64,000 bases of DNA from Algoriphagus sp. Its GTDB lineage: Bacteria > Bacteroidota > Bacteroidia > Cytophagales > Cyclobacteriaceae. The DNA lies in contig NZ_JAUXYL010000007.1 of assembly GCF_030694375.1 (NCBI RefSeq), positions 310,001 to 374,000 on the forward strand, given 5' to 3'. Position numbers and translations under genes: made by a program. The stretch's first letter is position 1, and the number at the start of each line of letters is the position of its first letter. This document shows, piece after piece, positions 43,213 to 51,987 of this stretch. A model generated the notes under the pieces. That model saw only the letters and a program-made list of their open reading frames with translations, had not been told where the DNA came from and did no database searches.

Positions 43213-44583
43213 CTATTGTCTTATATACTTTTGACGAATCAGATTTATCTGCAGCTGAAGTTCGTCCCGCTGCATGAACTTCCCTCCGATCATAATTGCC
43301 TGTGGCTTCTCCAATGTAGTCAGATCTTCAAGCGGATTTTTTTGAACCATCACAAACTCTGCCGCGGCACCGGGCTTCAATACTCCCCACTCTCCTCCTT
43401 GCTCATAGTATTCAGCACAATTCACCGATCCGGTTTTTAAAATTTCATAGTTTGACATCCCGGCATCGGACATGGATTCGATTTCCCGGTGAATGGAAAA
43501 TCCCGGCACATTGAAAACCTGTGGGGAATCCGAACTCATCAGCATGGGAACACCTGCTTGATGAAGTTCCAGAAAAAGAGCCTTACGAAAATCAAGGTAA
43601 GGTTTCACTTTCTCCTCTGCCAAAACACCGCTACTTTCCAACTGAGTCTTGGTATTAAACCATTGCGTCACGAGCTGACCTGGCAAGTAGAACATTTCCG
43701 GTTGCTGACGCAATTCGTAGGCAGGCTGATATCCAAAATATCGCTCAAATAGTGTCATGGTGGGCGCGACATACGCTTTGTTGTCCAATGTCATTTTGAT
43801 CAATCCCGGCAAAAGATTTTTATCTACTTCACCTACCGAAAGCATATTGAATGGTCCTGATTTGGTTGGGTCAAGTTTACTCTTATCGGTGATCATCGCT
43901 TCGAGGTAGCCATCGATATGCTCCACAGATCGGTAGCCGTTGGTCAATGAAGTCACCAAGCCCACATCCATCGACACGTGACCTCCATAGAAAATACCTA
44001 TCTTTTTAGCTTCGTCAGCTATGGCCAAAAATTTTGGAGTATCCAATCCGGGATGAAGCTTGAGATGATCGTAGCCGGCAGCTTTTTGCGCTCTAACCAT
44101 CGCTCGTCCTGCTTCGGGGTCAGTGACAGAGGTGCCGTTAAGCGAAGGACCTGAGACAAACATCCGAGGGCCTTTGATTTCACCACTTTCAACTCTAGCC
44201 TTCAATGCCAAATGCGATTCATGCCCCAACATACTTCGAATTCTCAGCACCCCATTTGCCAGGTACAGCCATAACACTTCCTCCTGAAATTCGGGACCAA
44301 ACTGTTCAGGGGGTGGAATATGCGCATGAAACTCAGCCAAACCCGGAAAAATATACATTCCCCGTCCGTCCAAAGTGCGAATTCCAGCAACGCTGATTTC
44401 TTCTTCGGGAGCAATTTCCATAATGACTCCATCCTTCACGTAGATCGAGTGATCCTCCAACACCATATCATTTTCCATGGTGATGATGTTGACATGATTG
44501 ATCAGTAGCTCTTGGGAAAAAAGAAGAGAACTGCTGAAAAAGCTCATAAAAAAGAGCCAAAACAGAATTTTAGCGGTTTTCAT
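43213..44583 (-). CDS. Exported amidohydrolase family protein
   Basis: Metal-dependent amidohydrolase (imidazolonepropionase/prolidase-like group). The ATG at 44583 starts a signal peptide (MKTAKILFWLFFMSFFSSSL, then LFSQ). Metal-site motifs: F-H-A-H-I-P-P (HxH), K-L-H-P-G, G-G-H-V-S-M-D, V-E-H-I-D-G and M-S-S-D-S-P. The late segment N-P-L-E-D-L-T-T-L-E-K-P is the family's closing strand. About 456 aa. Substrate unknown. Confidence 0.9.
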   Translation of the reverse strand: MKTAKILFWLFFMSFFSSSLLFSQELLINHVNIITMENDMVLEDHSIYVKDGVIMEIAPEEEISVAGIRTLDGRGMYIFPGLAEFHAHIPPPEQFGPEFQEEVLWLYLANGVLRIRSMLGHESHLALKARVESGEIKGPRMFVSGPSLNGTSVTDPEAGRAMVRAQKAAGYDHLKLHPGLDTPKFLAIADEAKKIGIFYGGHVSMDVGLVTSLTNGYRSVEHIDGYLEAMITDKSKLDPTKSGPFNMLSVGEVDKNLLPGLIKMTLDNKAYVAPTMTLFERYFGYQPAYELRQQPEMFYLPGQLVTQWFNTKTQLESSGVLAEEKVKPYLDFRKALFLELHQAGVPMLMSSDSPQVFNVPGFSIHREIESMSDAGMSNYEILKTGSVNCAEYYEQGGEWGVLKPGAAAEFVMVQKNPLEDLTTLEKPQAIMIGGKFMQRDELQLQINLIRQKYIRQ

Positions 44584-44630
44584 ATCGATCAGGGTTAGGT
44601 TGGTCACATAATTTCGGCCTTTCCCTTTTG

Positions 44631-44638
44631 CAAACCTA
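44631..44638 (-). promoter_or_regulatory. -7 box (TAGGTTTG) for the amidohydrolase gene
   Basis: On the minus strand TAGGTTTG matches TAnnTTTG and lies 47 bases upstream of the start codon at 44583. No clear -33 TTG is seen. Confidence 0.6.
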
Positions 44639-44698
44639 TCCGATGATGGAAAATTTTGATTTCACCACAGAGAGCGGGAGGATTTTTGTGAAAGGTTA

Positions 44699-44860
44699 GT
44701 GGTGAGTGGTAAAAAGTAAATGGTGAAATCAGTGAAGATCTGTGGCATCTGTGAGCAATTCTTGCTACAAAGACACGATAGCCCTGAGAGTAACTTGTAA
44801 ATGGTAATTGGTGAAAAGTAAGCGGTAAATCTGTGCTTATCTGAGCCATCTGTGAGAAAT
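44699..44860. repeat. Two imperfect 60-bp direct repeats
   Basis: 44699-44760 and 44797-44860 share the order (A/T)GGTGA words, AAAGTAA, GGTGAAA or GGTAAAT, ATCTGTG, then CATCTGTGAG. They fill most of the 328-base gap 44584-44911; nothing coding is seen there. Confidence 0.7.
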
Positions 44861-44911
44861 AAAAAAAGGACTGAATCTCTCCAGCCCCTCGTAATTCATA
44901 TTTCGTAAATC

Positions 44912-46807
44912 TTAACTCCACTCCGTGTGGTAAAACTTCCCGCTGGGATCGTCTTTCCGCTGATAGGTATGCGCTCCGAAGTAGTCCCGCTGCGCCTGAA
45001 TGACAGATGCGCTGGATTCGGCAGTGATTCTCCCCAAGAGATAATTAATTCCGGCACTCATCACCGGCAGTGCAAACCCGTGAGTCAGTCCCAACCCAAC
45101 CAATTCCGCCAAAGGCTTTCTTCCGGAGATCACCTGATCTTTAACCCCCGTCATTTCGAAAAACGGCTTGATATCCGCATAATTCACTGAAATCGTCTCC
45201 ATCAAGCCCGAACGGATGATACAACCATTGGTCCAGATTCTTGAAATCTCATTGAAGTTCAAGTCCCAATTTTTGGCATCAGAAACAGTTTTCATCAATC
45301 GGAATCCCACCTCGTGGTTGATGATCCGGGACAAAGAATACGCCGCTTTGATTTTGGGAAGCCATTCTTCGAGCGAACCCTCCACTTTTACAAACTCATG
45401 TTGGAAGGTTTTGGAGAAAGCTACCCGCATTACCTTTTCTCCGGAAACCCCGCGTGCATTCACCGATTCCGCCAAAGGACTGTATGGAATTCCGTATTCC
45501 AATGCTGTAGTCAATGACCAGGCTCCGGTTCCTTTTTGGCCAGCCTGATCCAGGATTTTATCCAAAAGCAACTCTCCGTTTTCCTTAAAAAGAAGCAGAT
45601 CAGCGGTGATTTCAAGCAGGAAGGACTTGAGCTCTCCCTTTCCCCATTCGCTGAAAATCTCAGAAACTTGCTCAGGCGTACAACCAAATCCAAATCTCAA
45701 CAAGTGCGTCAATTCCGCCAAAACCTGCATTTCTCCATATTCTATGGAATTGTGTACCATTTTAATAAAGTGGCCCGACCCGCCCGGCCCTACGTACGTC
45801 ACGCAGGGTTTGCCGTTTTTATCTTTAGCAGAAATTCTCCCCAAGAAATCGGCCACCATTGCATAGCCCTCGGCATTTCCTCCGGGCATGATGGAAGGAC
45901 CTTTTCGAGCGCCTTCTTCACCACCCGATACGCCCATTGGCAGGAAATGCATCCCTACTTCTTTCAGTCGGTTTACGCGTCGATCCGAGTCGAGGTAAAA
46001 AGAATTACCTCCATCAATGACCAAGTCATCTTTTTCAAGAATTGGAATCAAAGTATCCAACTGCGCGTCAATCGCAGCGCCTGCAGGAATCATCATCAAA
46101 ATCCGCCGTGGCTTTTCGAGTGAATCCACAAATTTTTGCAAGTCCTCAAATGCCAACATATTGGAAAATTCAGGATTTTCATCGACTACTTTCTGAGCGA
46201 TTCCTTCCTCTTTTCCAGCTACAAATCGGTTGTAAAGTGATACGGGAACGCCTTTTTCAGCTAAATTCAGCGCAAGGCTTTTGCCCATCACGCCCATTCC
46301 GATCACGCCCATTTTCATGTTCATAGGTTGAGTTTTTAGGTAATTAAGAGACTCCTCGAGCAATTCTTCGGGAGTCCCGGAAATATCAAGTTCGAATCCG
46401 GTCTGTGGTTTTTCCCAAGTGGCAATCTGAGAATCCAGCATTCCGGCCTTCATGTAATGGTTTTTTCGCGCCAGCATCCGCTCCCAAATCAGCTCTCGCG
46501 ATCCAATCAGGTGAATCCATCGAAGATTTTCTGAAACGTTGAGCTTTTCCCGGTACGGATTTTTCAAAGCAGAACAAGCCAACACGGCACCACCTTCAAG
46601 CTCCGAAGCTACCAATCGATCCGCCAAAGCCTGAAGCCAGGGAACTCGATCTTCATCATTGAGGGGATGACCTGCACTCATTTTGGCGATATTTTCCGCA
46701 GAATGAAAATGATCCGCGTCGAAAAAAGGTAGTTTGAGCCTTTCGGCCAATAGCGATCCCAAGGTGGTTTTACCCGTTCCCGAGACACCGGTGACAATTA
46801 CAAGCAT
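44912..46807 (-). CDS. Gluconokinase / 6-phosphogluconate dehydrogenase fusion
   Basis: One 631-codon frame joins two consecutive enzymes. Residues 1 to about 160 are a GntK-type gluconokinase (Walker A G-V-S-G-T-G-K-T-T, D-A-D-x-F-H-S-A-E-N, C-S-A-L-K). From M162 a full decarboxylating 6-phosphogluconate dehydrogenase follows (NADP loop G-V-I-G-M-G-V-M-G, G-V-S-G-G-E-E-G-A-R, K-M-V-H-N-S-I-E-Y-G-E-M-Q, I-N-H). The protein would turn gluconate into ribulose-5-phosphate. No stop or frameshift lies at the join. It connects to the GMC/gluconate-dehydrogenase-type genes only by theme. Confidence 0.93.
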   Translation of the reverse strand: MLVIVTGVSGTGKTTLGSLLAERLKLPFFDADHFHSAENIAKMSAGHPLNDEDRVPWLQALADRLVASELEGGAVLACSALKNPYREKLNVSENLRWIHLIGSRELIWERMLARKNHYMKAGMLDSQIATWEKPQTGFELDISGTPEELLEESLNYLKTQPMNMKMGVIGMGVMGKSLALNLAEKGVPVSLYNRFVAGKEEGIAQKVVDENPEFSNMLAFEDLQKFVDSLEKPRRILMMIPAGAAIDAQLDTLIPILEKDDLVIDGGNSFYLDSDRRVNRLKEVGMHFLPMGVSGGEEGARKGPSIMPGGNAEGYAMVADFLGRISAKDKNGKPCVTYVGPGGSGHFIKMVHNSIEYGEMQVLAELTHLLRFGFGCTPEQVSEIFSEWGKGELKSFLLEITADLLLFKENGELLLDKILDQAGQKGTGAWSLTTALEYGIPYSPLAESVNARGVSGEKVMRVAFSKTFQHEFVKVEGSLEEWLPKIKAAYSLSRIINHEVGFRLMKTVSDAKNWDLNFNEISRIWTNGCIIRSGLMETISVNYADIKPFFEMTGVKDQVISGRKPLAELVGLGLTHGFALPVMSAGINYLLGRITAESSASVIQAQRDYFGAHTYQRKDDPSGKFYHTEWS

Positions 46808-46827
46808 GGGGCGAAGTTAAGTTTTAA

Positions 46828-46908
46828 AGTCCATTGTCCATAGTCTATAGACCATAGTTGGAAGAAAATCTGAGTCTATAAGCTATGGTCTATGGACTAT
46901 AGGCTATC
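46828..46908. repeat. CTATGGTCTATGGACTATAG quasi-palindrome
   Basis: AGTCCATTGTCCATAG, GTCTATAGAC, CCATAG on the left and CTATGGTCTATGGACTATAG on the right form overlapping inverted words. It fills the gap between the divergent kinase-dehydrogenase and ABC-F genes. Confidence 0.75.
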
Positions 46909-46950
46909 AGCTAATTTCCCAATCTTCAAATTTTTCAATCTTCAATTTCC

Positions 46951-46958
46951 TACCTTTG
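46951..46958 (+). promoter_or_regulatory. -7 box (TACCTTTG) for the ABC-F gene
   Basis: TACCTTTG is a full match to TAnnTTTG, 20 bases before the ATG at 46979. The preceding 30 bases repeat the word AATCTTCAA twice. Confidence 0.65.
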
Positions 46959-46978
46959 CATCTTCAATTCCAAGATTC

Positions 46979-48613
46979 ATGATTTCAGTTGACAATGTGA
47001 CCGTCATGCACGGCGGCACTCCGCTTTTTAGCAATATTTCCTTTGCCATCAATGATACCGACAAAATTGCCTTGATGGGTAAAAATGGCGCAGGTAAATC
47101 CACCCTTCTTAAGATCATCGCAGGTCAAAGCAAGCCTTCTTCGGGGTCTGTTTCTGCTCCCAAAGGATTTGTCGTGGCCTATCTTCCACAACACTTGTTG
47201 ACTTCGGACGATTGCTCGGTGATGGAAGAGACGGCAAAAGCCTTCGCAAGCTATCTGGACATGAAGGCCGAAATCGAGAAAATCAACGAAGAACTTACCG
47301 TCAGAACAGACTATGAATCGGACAACTATTACAAGTTGATCGAACGTGTCTCCGAACTCAGCGAGAAGTTTTACGCCATCGAAGAGGTGAATTATGAAGC
47401 GGAAGTAGAGAAAGTTCTGCTTGGATTGGGCTTCGAACGGGCAGATTTCACGCGTTCGACTTCGGAATTTTCTGGAGGATGGAGAATGCGAATTGAGTTG
47501 GCTAAAATTCTTTTGCAAAAACCTGATCTGATCCTGCTGGATGAACCAACCAACCATTTGGACATCGAATCCATTCAGTGGTTGGAGGAATTTTTGATGA
47601 CTAAGGCCAAAGCTGTAGTGGTAATATCTCACGACAGGGCTTTTGTAGACAACATTACGACCCGTACCATTGAAGTCACAATGGGCAGGATATACGACTA
47701 CAAAGCCAAGTACAGTCATTATCTGGAGCTTCGAAAAGAACGTCGCGAGCAGCAACAGAAACACTACGAGGATCAACAGCGAACCATCGCAGATATTCAG
47801 GAATTTATCGACCGCTTCAAGGGCACTTATTCCAAGACATTACAGGTTCAGTCTCGTGTGAAAATGCTGGAGAAAATGGAGCTCATCGAAGTGGACGAGG
47901 TAGACAGTTCTGCTTTGAAACTCCGATTTCCTCCATCCCCGAGATCGGGAAATTACCCGGTAATCGTGGACGACATGAGCAAAAGCTATGGAGACCATGT
48001 GGTTTTCAAAAATTCATCCATGACCATTGAACGTGGGCAGAAAGTAGCTTTTGTCGGAAAAAACGGAGAAGGTAAGTCGACTATGATGAAAGCCATCATG
48101 GGTCAGATTGAATTTCAGGGTAAATGTGAACTCGGCCACAATGCCATGATTGGGTATTTTGCTCAAAATCAAGCATCACTTTTGGATGAAAGCTTAACCA
48201 TATTTGAAACAATCGATCAGATTGCGGTCGGTGAAATCAGAACAAAAGTGAAGGACCTATTGGGAGCGTTCATGTTTAAAGGAGACGAAATCAACAAAAA
48301 GGTGAAGGTACTTTCCGGCGGAGAAAAAACACGCTTGGCGATGATCAAATTATTGCTTGAGCCGGTCAACCTGCTGATTCTCGATGAACCGACCAACCAT
48401 TTGGACATGAAAACCAAGGACATTATCAAAGATGCCTTGAAGGCATTTGATGGCACCTTGGTGATCGTTTCCCACGACCGGGACTTCTTGGATGGTTTGG
48501 TGACCAAAGTTTTTGAATTTGGGAATAAGCGGGTCAAGGAACATTTCGAAGACATCAACGGCTTCCTGAGAAATAAGAAACTGGAGAATCTGCGAGAAGT
48601 GGAAAGAAAGTAA
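46979..48613 (+). CDS. ABC-F family ATPase
   Basis: Soluble protein with two ABC ATPase domains and no membrane segment. Walker A motifs G-K-N-G-A-G-K-S-T and G-K-N-G-E-G-K-S-T, signatures F-S-G-G-W-R-M-R and L-S-G-G-E-K-T-R, Walker B L-L-D-E-P-T-N-H-L-D and L-I-L-D-E-P-T-N-H-L-D. A charged linker (E-R-R-E-Q-Q-Q-K-H) lies between. The ATG at 46979 is preferred; an earlier in-frame ATG would place the promoter inside the gene. About 544 aa. Ribosome-associated translation factor; close to the EttA/Uup-like group rather than a clear resistance protein. Confidence 0.92.
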   Translation: MISVDNVTVMHGGTPLFSNISFAINDTDKIALMGKNGAGKSTLLKIIAGQSKPSSGSVSAPKGFVVAYLPQHLLTSDDCSVMEETAKAFASYLDMKAEIEKINEELTVRTDYESDNYYKLIERVSELSEKFYAIEEVNYEAEVEKVLLGLGFERADFTRSTSEFSGGWRMRIELAKILLQKPDLILLDEPTNHLDIESIQWLEEFLMTKAKAVVVISHDRAFVDNITTRTIEVTMGRIYDYKAKYSHYLELRKERREQQQKHYEDQQRTIADIQEFIDRFKGTYSKTLQVQSRVKMLEKMELIEVDEVDSSALKLRFPPSPRSGNYPVIVDDMSKSYGDHVVFKNSSMTIERGQKVAFVGKNGEGKSTMMKAIMGQIEFQGKCELGHNAMIGYFAQNQASLLDESLTIFETIDQIAVGEIRTKVKDLLGAFMFKGDEINKKVKVLSGGEKTRLAMIKLLLEPVNLLILDEPTNHLDMKTKDIIKDALKAFDGTLVIVSHDRDFLDGLVTKVFEFGNKRVKEHFEDINGFLRNKKLENLREVERK

Positions 48614-48644
48614 TCAGTATTCAGTCGCAGTAGGCAGAACGATG

Positions 48645-48676
48645 ACCTTTGAGGTTTTTTTTCAAACCTCGAAGGT
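48645..48676. repeat. ACCTTTGAGGTTT hairpin
   Basis: Arms 48645-48657 and 48664-48676 pair along 13 bases with one wobble. Same family as 847-875. It follows the ABC-F stop by about 30 bases. Confidence 0.65.
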
Positions 48677-48724
48677 CTTCAATGTCGAAAGCTTCCGATT
48701 GAAAAGGCGAGTTTCATGCTTTAT

Positions 48725-48767
48725 AAAAGCAAAAATCCGAAGTTATCAGCTTCGGATTTTTGCTTTT
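48725..48767 (+). terminator. Terminator of the ABC-F gene
   Basis: An 18-bp perfect stem (AAAAGCAAAAATCCGAAG and its complement) around a 7-base loop, with the T-run built into the right arm. Could work on both strands. Confidence 0.85.
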
Positions 48768-48973
48768 CTCAGAAAACTCATCAGAAATTTTAATTCCGTA
48801 AATAGCACTCTAGATTTATTTGGACTTTGGAAAGCCTGCGAGAACCCTCTCCTTACGCTACTAAAATTCCTACTGCACCCATTAATTGCGATTCGATTTC
48901 AAAATAAAATTGCTGTCCAAGTGGGAGTTGAGTTTAATTCTAGTGTCTTGCATCTTGTGTCTTTAGTCTCACT
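48768..48973. other. Non-coding stretch between convergent genes
   Basis: No convincing gene on either strand. Near the right end (48950-48973) short words GTCTTGCATCTTGTGTCTTTAG repeat in the manner of the other low-complexity elements. Confidence 0.5.
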
Positions 48974-50269
48974 TTACAACCCAAATTGTCTCGGCAACCA
49001 TAGCGTAATCTCCGGAAACAGCATAATCAAGATCAAAGCAAGAATCATTGCCAAGAAGAACGGCAGGAGTGGTTTGATTACTTTTTGAATAGTCGTCTGT
49101 GCAATACCCACACCAATAAAAAGAATCGACCCTACCGGCGGCGTACACAAGCCAATACAAAGGTTAAGTACCATCATAATCCCAAAATGAACCGGATCCA
49201 CACCGAGATTGGTCACTACAGGCAGAAATATCGGAGTGAAGATCAATACTGCCGGGGTCATATCCATGAATACACCCACAAACAACAGCAGGATATTTAT
49301 CAGTATCAGGATCACGATGATATTATCACTGAGCGAGAGCATGGCATTGCTGATGCGCTGAGGAATTTCCTCACTGGACATCACCCAAGACATAGCCATA
49401 GAAGTAGCAATCAAAAGCATGACCACAGCAGTAGTTTCAGCTGATTTAAGCAAGACGGACGGGAGGTCCTTCCATCCGATTTCTCGATAAATCAAGGTGA
49501 GAACTAAGCTATAGACTACTGCAATCGCCGATGCTTCAGTTGCGGTGAAGACTCCTCCAATGATCCCCCCAATCACTACAATCAGGAGGAAAAGACTTGG
49601 AACTGCCCGCCAAAACGTAGTCAGAACCAACTTAAGGGAAGAAACTTCTCCGGCAGGAAGTTTTTTGATTTTGACCATAATCGCAGCCGTGATCATCAGC
49701 AGCAATCCCACCAAAAATCCCGGTAAATACCCCGCCACAAACAAAGCCGCAACGGAAACCCCTCCTGATGCCAAAGAATAAACGATCAACACATTGGATG
49801 GGGGAATGATCAATCCCGTCGTGGAAGAAGTAATGTTTACGGCCGCGCCCAACTCTTTGGGATAGCCTTCTTTTTCCATTCTTTTACCCAAAATCCCACC
49901 CATAGAGGATGCTGCCGCCACCGCAGATCCCGCAATGGCCCCCATCAGCATCGCCGCAACGATATTGACATGAAGCAAGCCACCCGGAAGTCGACCCGTG
50001 AGTGCTTTTGCAAATTCTATCAATCGATTGGCTATACCTCCGCGGTTCATCAGCTCTCCTGCTAGGATGAAAAATGGGATTGCAAGCAAAGAGAAGCTGT
50101 CCAAACCCGTCCCCATCCGCTGAGCTACAGTAGTAATTGCAGGCATGGTAGCCACGGTGACCATCAAGGTCAACATGCTGGAAAGTCCAAGACTCCAAGC
50201 TACCGGAACCCCTATCCCAAGAAAAAATATAAAGGATAAAACGAGTACTAATATGCTTATCACTTCCAT
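48974..50269 (-). CDS. TRAP transporter large permease (DctM type)
   Basis: Membrane subunit of a TRAP transporter for a carboxylate. The ATG at 50269 is chosen since it overlaps the stop of the small subunit (TAATG). About 431 aa with many membrane helices; family motifs I-P-F-F-I-L-A-G-E-L-M-N-R-G-G, A-A-A-S-S-M-G-G-I, I-I-P-P-S and D-M-T-P-A-V. Third gene of the DctP-DctQ-DctM operon. Confidence 0.95.
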   Translation of the reverse strand: MEVISILVLVLSFIFFLGIGVPVAWSLGLSSMLTLMVTVATMPAITTVAQRMGTGLDSFSLLAIPFFILAGELMNRGGIANRLIEFAKALTGRLPGGLLHVNIVAAMLMGAIAGSAVAAASSMGGILGKRMEKEGYPKELGAAVNITSSTTGLIIPPSNVLIVYSLASGGVSVAALFVAGYLPGFLVGLLLMITAAIMVKIKKLPAGEVSSLKLVLTTFWRAVPSLFLLIVVIGGIIGGVFTATEASAIAVVYSLVLTLIYREIGWKDLPSVLLKSAETTAVVMLLIATSMAMSWVMSSEEIPQRISNAMLSLSDNIIVILILINILLLFVGVFMDMTPAVLIFTPIFLPVVTNLGVDPVHFGIMMVLNLCIGLCTPPVGSILFIGVGIAQTTIQKVIKPLLPFFLAMILALILIMLFPEITLWLPRQFGL

Positions 50270-50760
50270 TATTCGGCTGATTTTAAAGATTGAGTCAAAT
50301 GAACAATGGTAAACGCTTGATAATAACAAACCAAAATTCCGCTAAATGGAATGATGCCATACACATAGGCCAAAGGAATCTGAAGTGTCGCAGATTTTTG
50401 TCCCAAAATGAATGTAATGTAAACCAAATTTGAGCCCCCGATGACCATCACTGTCAAAGCGAAAATCATAACCAAAAGGCTGACCAAGATCAGTACTTTC
50501 TTCTGAAGCTTTTCTCTGAGGCTATTTAGGACAATATCGATGGCGAGGTGTTCGTTTTTCCCGGCTACATAGGCCGCACCGAGCATCCCCACCCAAATCA
50601 ACATGTATCGGGAAAGTTCATCCGTAAATGAGCTCGGATCTTTGAAAACGTAGCGGGAAGTCACTTGCCAAGTCACATTCAGTACCATTAGGGCCATCAG
50701 GATGACCAGCATATTGGCGATCAACTGATCCAGTTTGGATTTTGCGTAGTTGGAAAACAT
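50269..50760 (-). CDS. TRAP transporter small permease (DctQ type)
   Basis: 163 aa with four predicted membrane helices (residues about 13-31, 50-65, 89-112, 128-148) and the family pattern D-E-L-S-R-Y-M-L-I-W-V-G-M-L-G-A-A. Lies 20 bases after the DctP gene and one base overlaps DctM. Confidence 0.93.
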   Translation of the reverse strand: MFSNYAKSKLDQLIANMLVILMALMVLNVTWQVTSRYVFKDPSSFTDELSRYMLIWVGMLGAAYVAGKNEHLAIDIVLNSLREKLQKKVLILVSLLVMIFALTVMVIGGSNLVYITFILGQKSATLQIPLAYVYGIIPFSGILVCYYQAFTIVHLTQSLKSAE

Positions 50761-50780
50761 TTTCGCTTCAGGGTTTTGGG

Positions 50781-51767
50781 TTAATTGACTTCTCGGATTG
50801 CACTGACTATAGCATAGATCTCCGGTTGCTGAACCTTGAGTTGTTCATATACACTTTCCACTGCCTTACGGAAGGGTTCTTTGTCCGGATAAGTAATGGT
50901 GACACCTGCGGCTTCAAGCTCTCGCATGGATTCGGCAGTGGATTCGGCCCAAAGTTTATATTCATAGGTTGCAGATTCGTCAGCCGCTTCCTGAACCCAC
51001 TTTTGCTCCTCCGGGCTAAGTCTTTCCCAGACTTTGGTACTGATGATGACCACATCGGGTATCGCAGTGTGCTCATCCAAGCTGTAAAACTTGCAGACCT
51101 CGTAATGCTTAGAGGTGTACAAACTTGGGGGATTATTTTCGGCTGCATCCACGATTCCCTGCTGCAGCGCTGTGTACAGTTCTCCATAGGATACCGGTGT
51201 CGGTGAACTTCCAAAGCTTTTGACCATACTTGCAGCAGTTGGGCTTTCCATTACCCGGACTTTGAGTCCGGCGAGATCTGCCGGTGTTTCCACCGGTTTG
51301 TTTTTGGTATAAAAACTCCGCTTTCCTGCATCGTAATAGGTCAGGCCACGGAGCCAAAACTCCTCTCCATCCAGCAAAAGTTGCTTTCCGATCTCACCTT
51401 CCAAGACTTTGCGCTGATGCGCATCATCTCTAAACAAATAAGGCATCCCAAAAACCTGCATAGTAGGTGCAAATCCCTCCAAGGCAGCTGCAGAAACCTT
51501 GGTCATTCCCAGACTCCCGATCTGCAAAAGCTCAATCAACTCACGCTCCGAACCCAATTGCTGATTGGGGTACACCTTCATGATGATTTTTCCTCCGGAT
51601 TTCTTTTCCACCTGCTCTGCCATAAAAAGCATGGCCTCGTGAACGGGATGATTGACCACTTGTGCATGACCCAATTTGATGATTTTGACATCCAGCGGCC
51701 CAGAACAGGAAATGGGCAAGAACCCGGCAAGTAGAATGAAAACAAAAAGAGTAATGGTCTTATTCAT
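50781..51767 (-). CDS. TRAP substrate-binding protein (DctP type)
   Basis: Periplasmic binding protein, here a lipoprotein (lipobox L-P-I-S-C). Typical DctP features: Y-P-N-Q-Q-L-G-S-E-R-E-L-I-E-L-L-Q, a carboxylate-binding R-V-M-E-S-P and N-N-P-P-S. 328 aa. With the adjacent Gfo- and Ldh-type dehydrogenases it suggests uptake of a sugar acid or keto acid, as in yiaMNO/yiaK-type loci, but the ligand cannot be named. Confidence 0.93.
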   Translation of the reverse strand: MNKTITLFVFILLAGFLPISCSGPLDVKIIKLGHAQVVNHPVHEAMLFMAEQVEKKSGGKIIMKVYPNQQLGSERELIELLQIGSLGMTKVSAAALEGFAPTMQVFGMPYLFRDDAHQRKVLEGEIGKQLLLDGEEFWLRGLTYYDAGKRSFYTKNKPVETPADLAGLKVRVMESPTAASMVKSFGSSPTPVSYGELYTALQQGIVDAAENNPPSLYTSKHYEVCKFYSLDEHTAIPDVVIISTKVWERLSPEEQKWVQEAADESATYEYKLWAESTAESMRELEAAGVTITYPDKEPFRKAVESVYEQLKVQQPEIYAIVSAIREVN

Positions 51768-51965
51768 GGGCTTACTGTATTAGAAAAGGGACTACCAATA
51801 TTAGATTTTCCTCGCATAGATTCCTCAGAAATTACGGAATCGATTTAAAACCAATTTTTTTGATGAAATGAACACATTAACACAATACAATTCGGACTCT
51901 TGTACGTTTCCTAGGCTCGCTTTACTCCCCGAGATTCAGTTTTCGGGTATCAGGAATTCTAAAAG

Positions 51966-51987
51966 GAAAAAACCCTAGTCACTAGGT
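51966..51987 (-). terminator. Terminator of the Gfo/Idh/MocA gene
   Basis: CCTAG and CTAGG pair around TGA on the minus strand; six T follow. The stop codon TAG lies inside the stem. Short stem, so moderate. Confidence 0.55.

Noticed and set aside
48642..49088. 148-codon plus-strand frame after the ABC-F gene
   Set aside because: It runs through two hairpins and into the 3' end of the DctM gene on the other strand; no domain.
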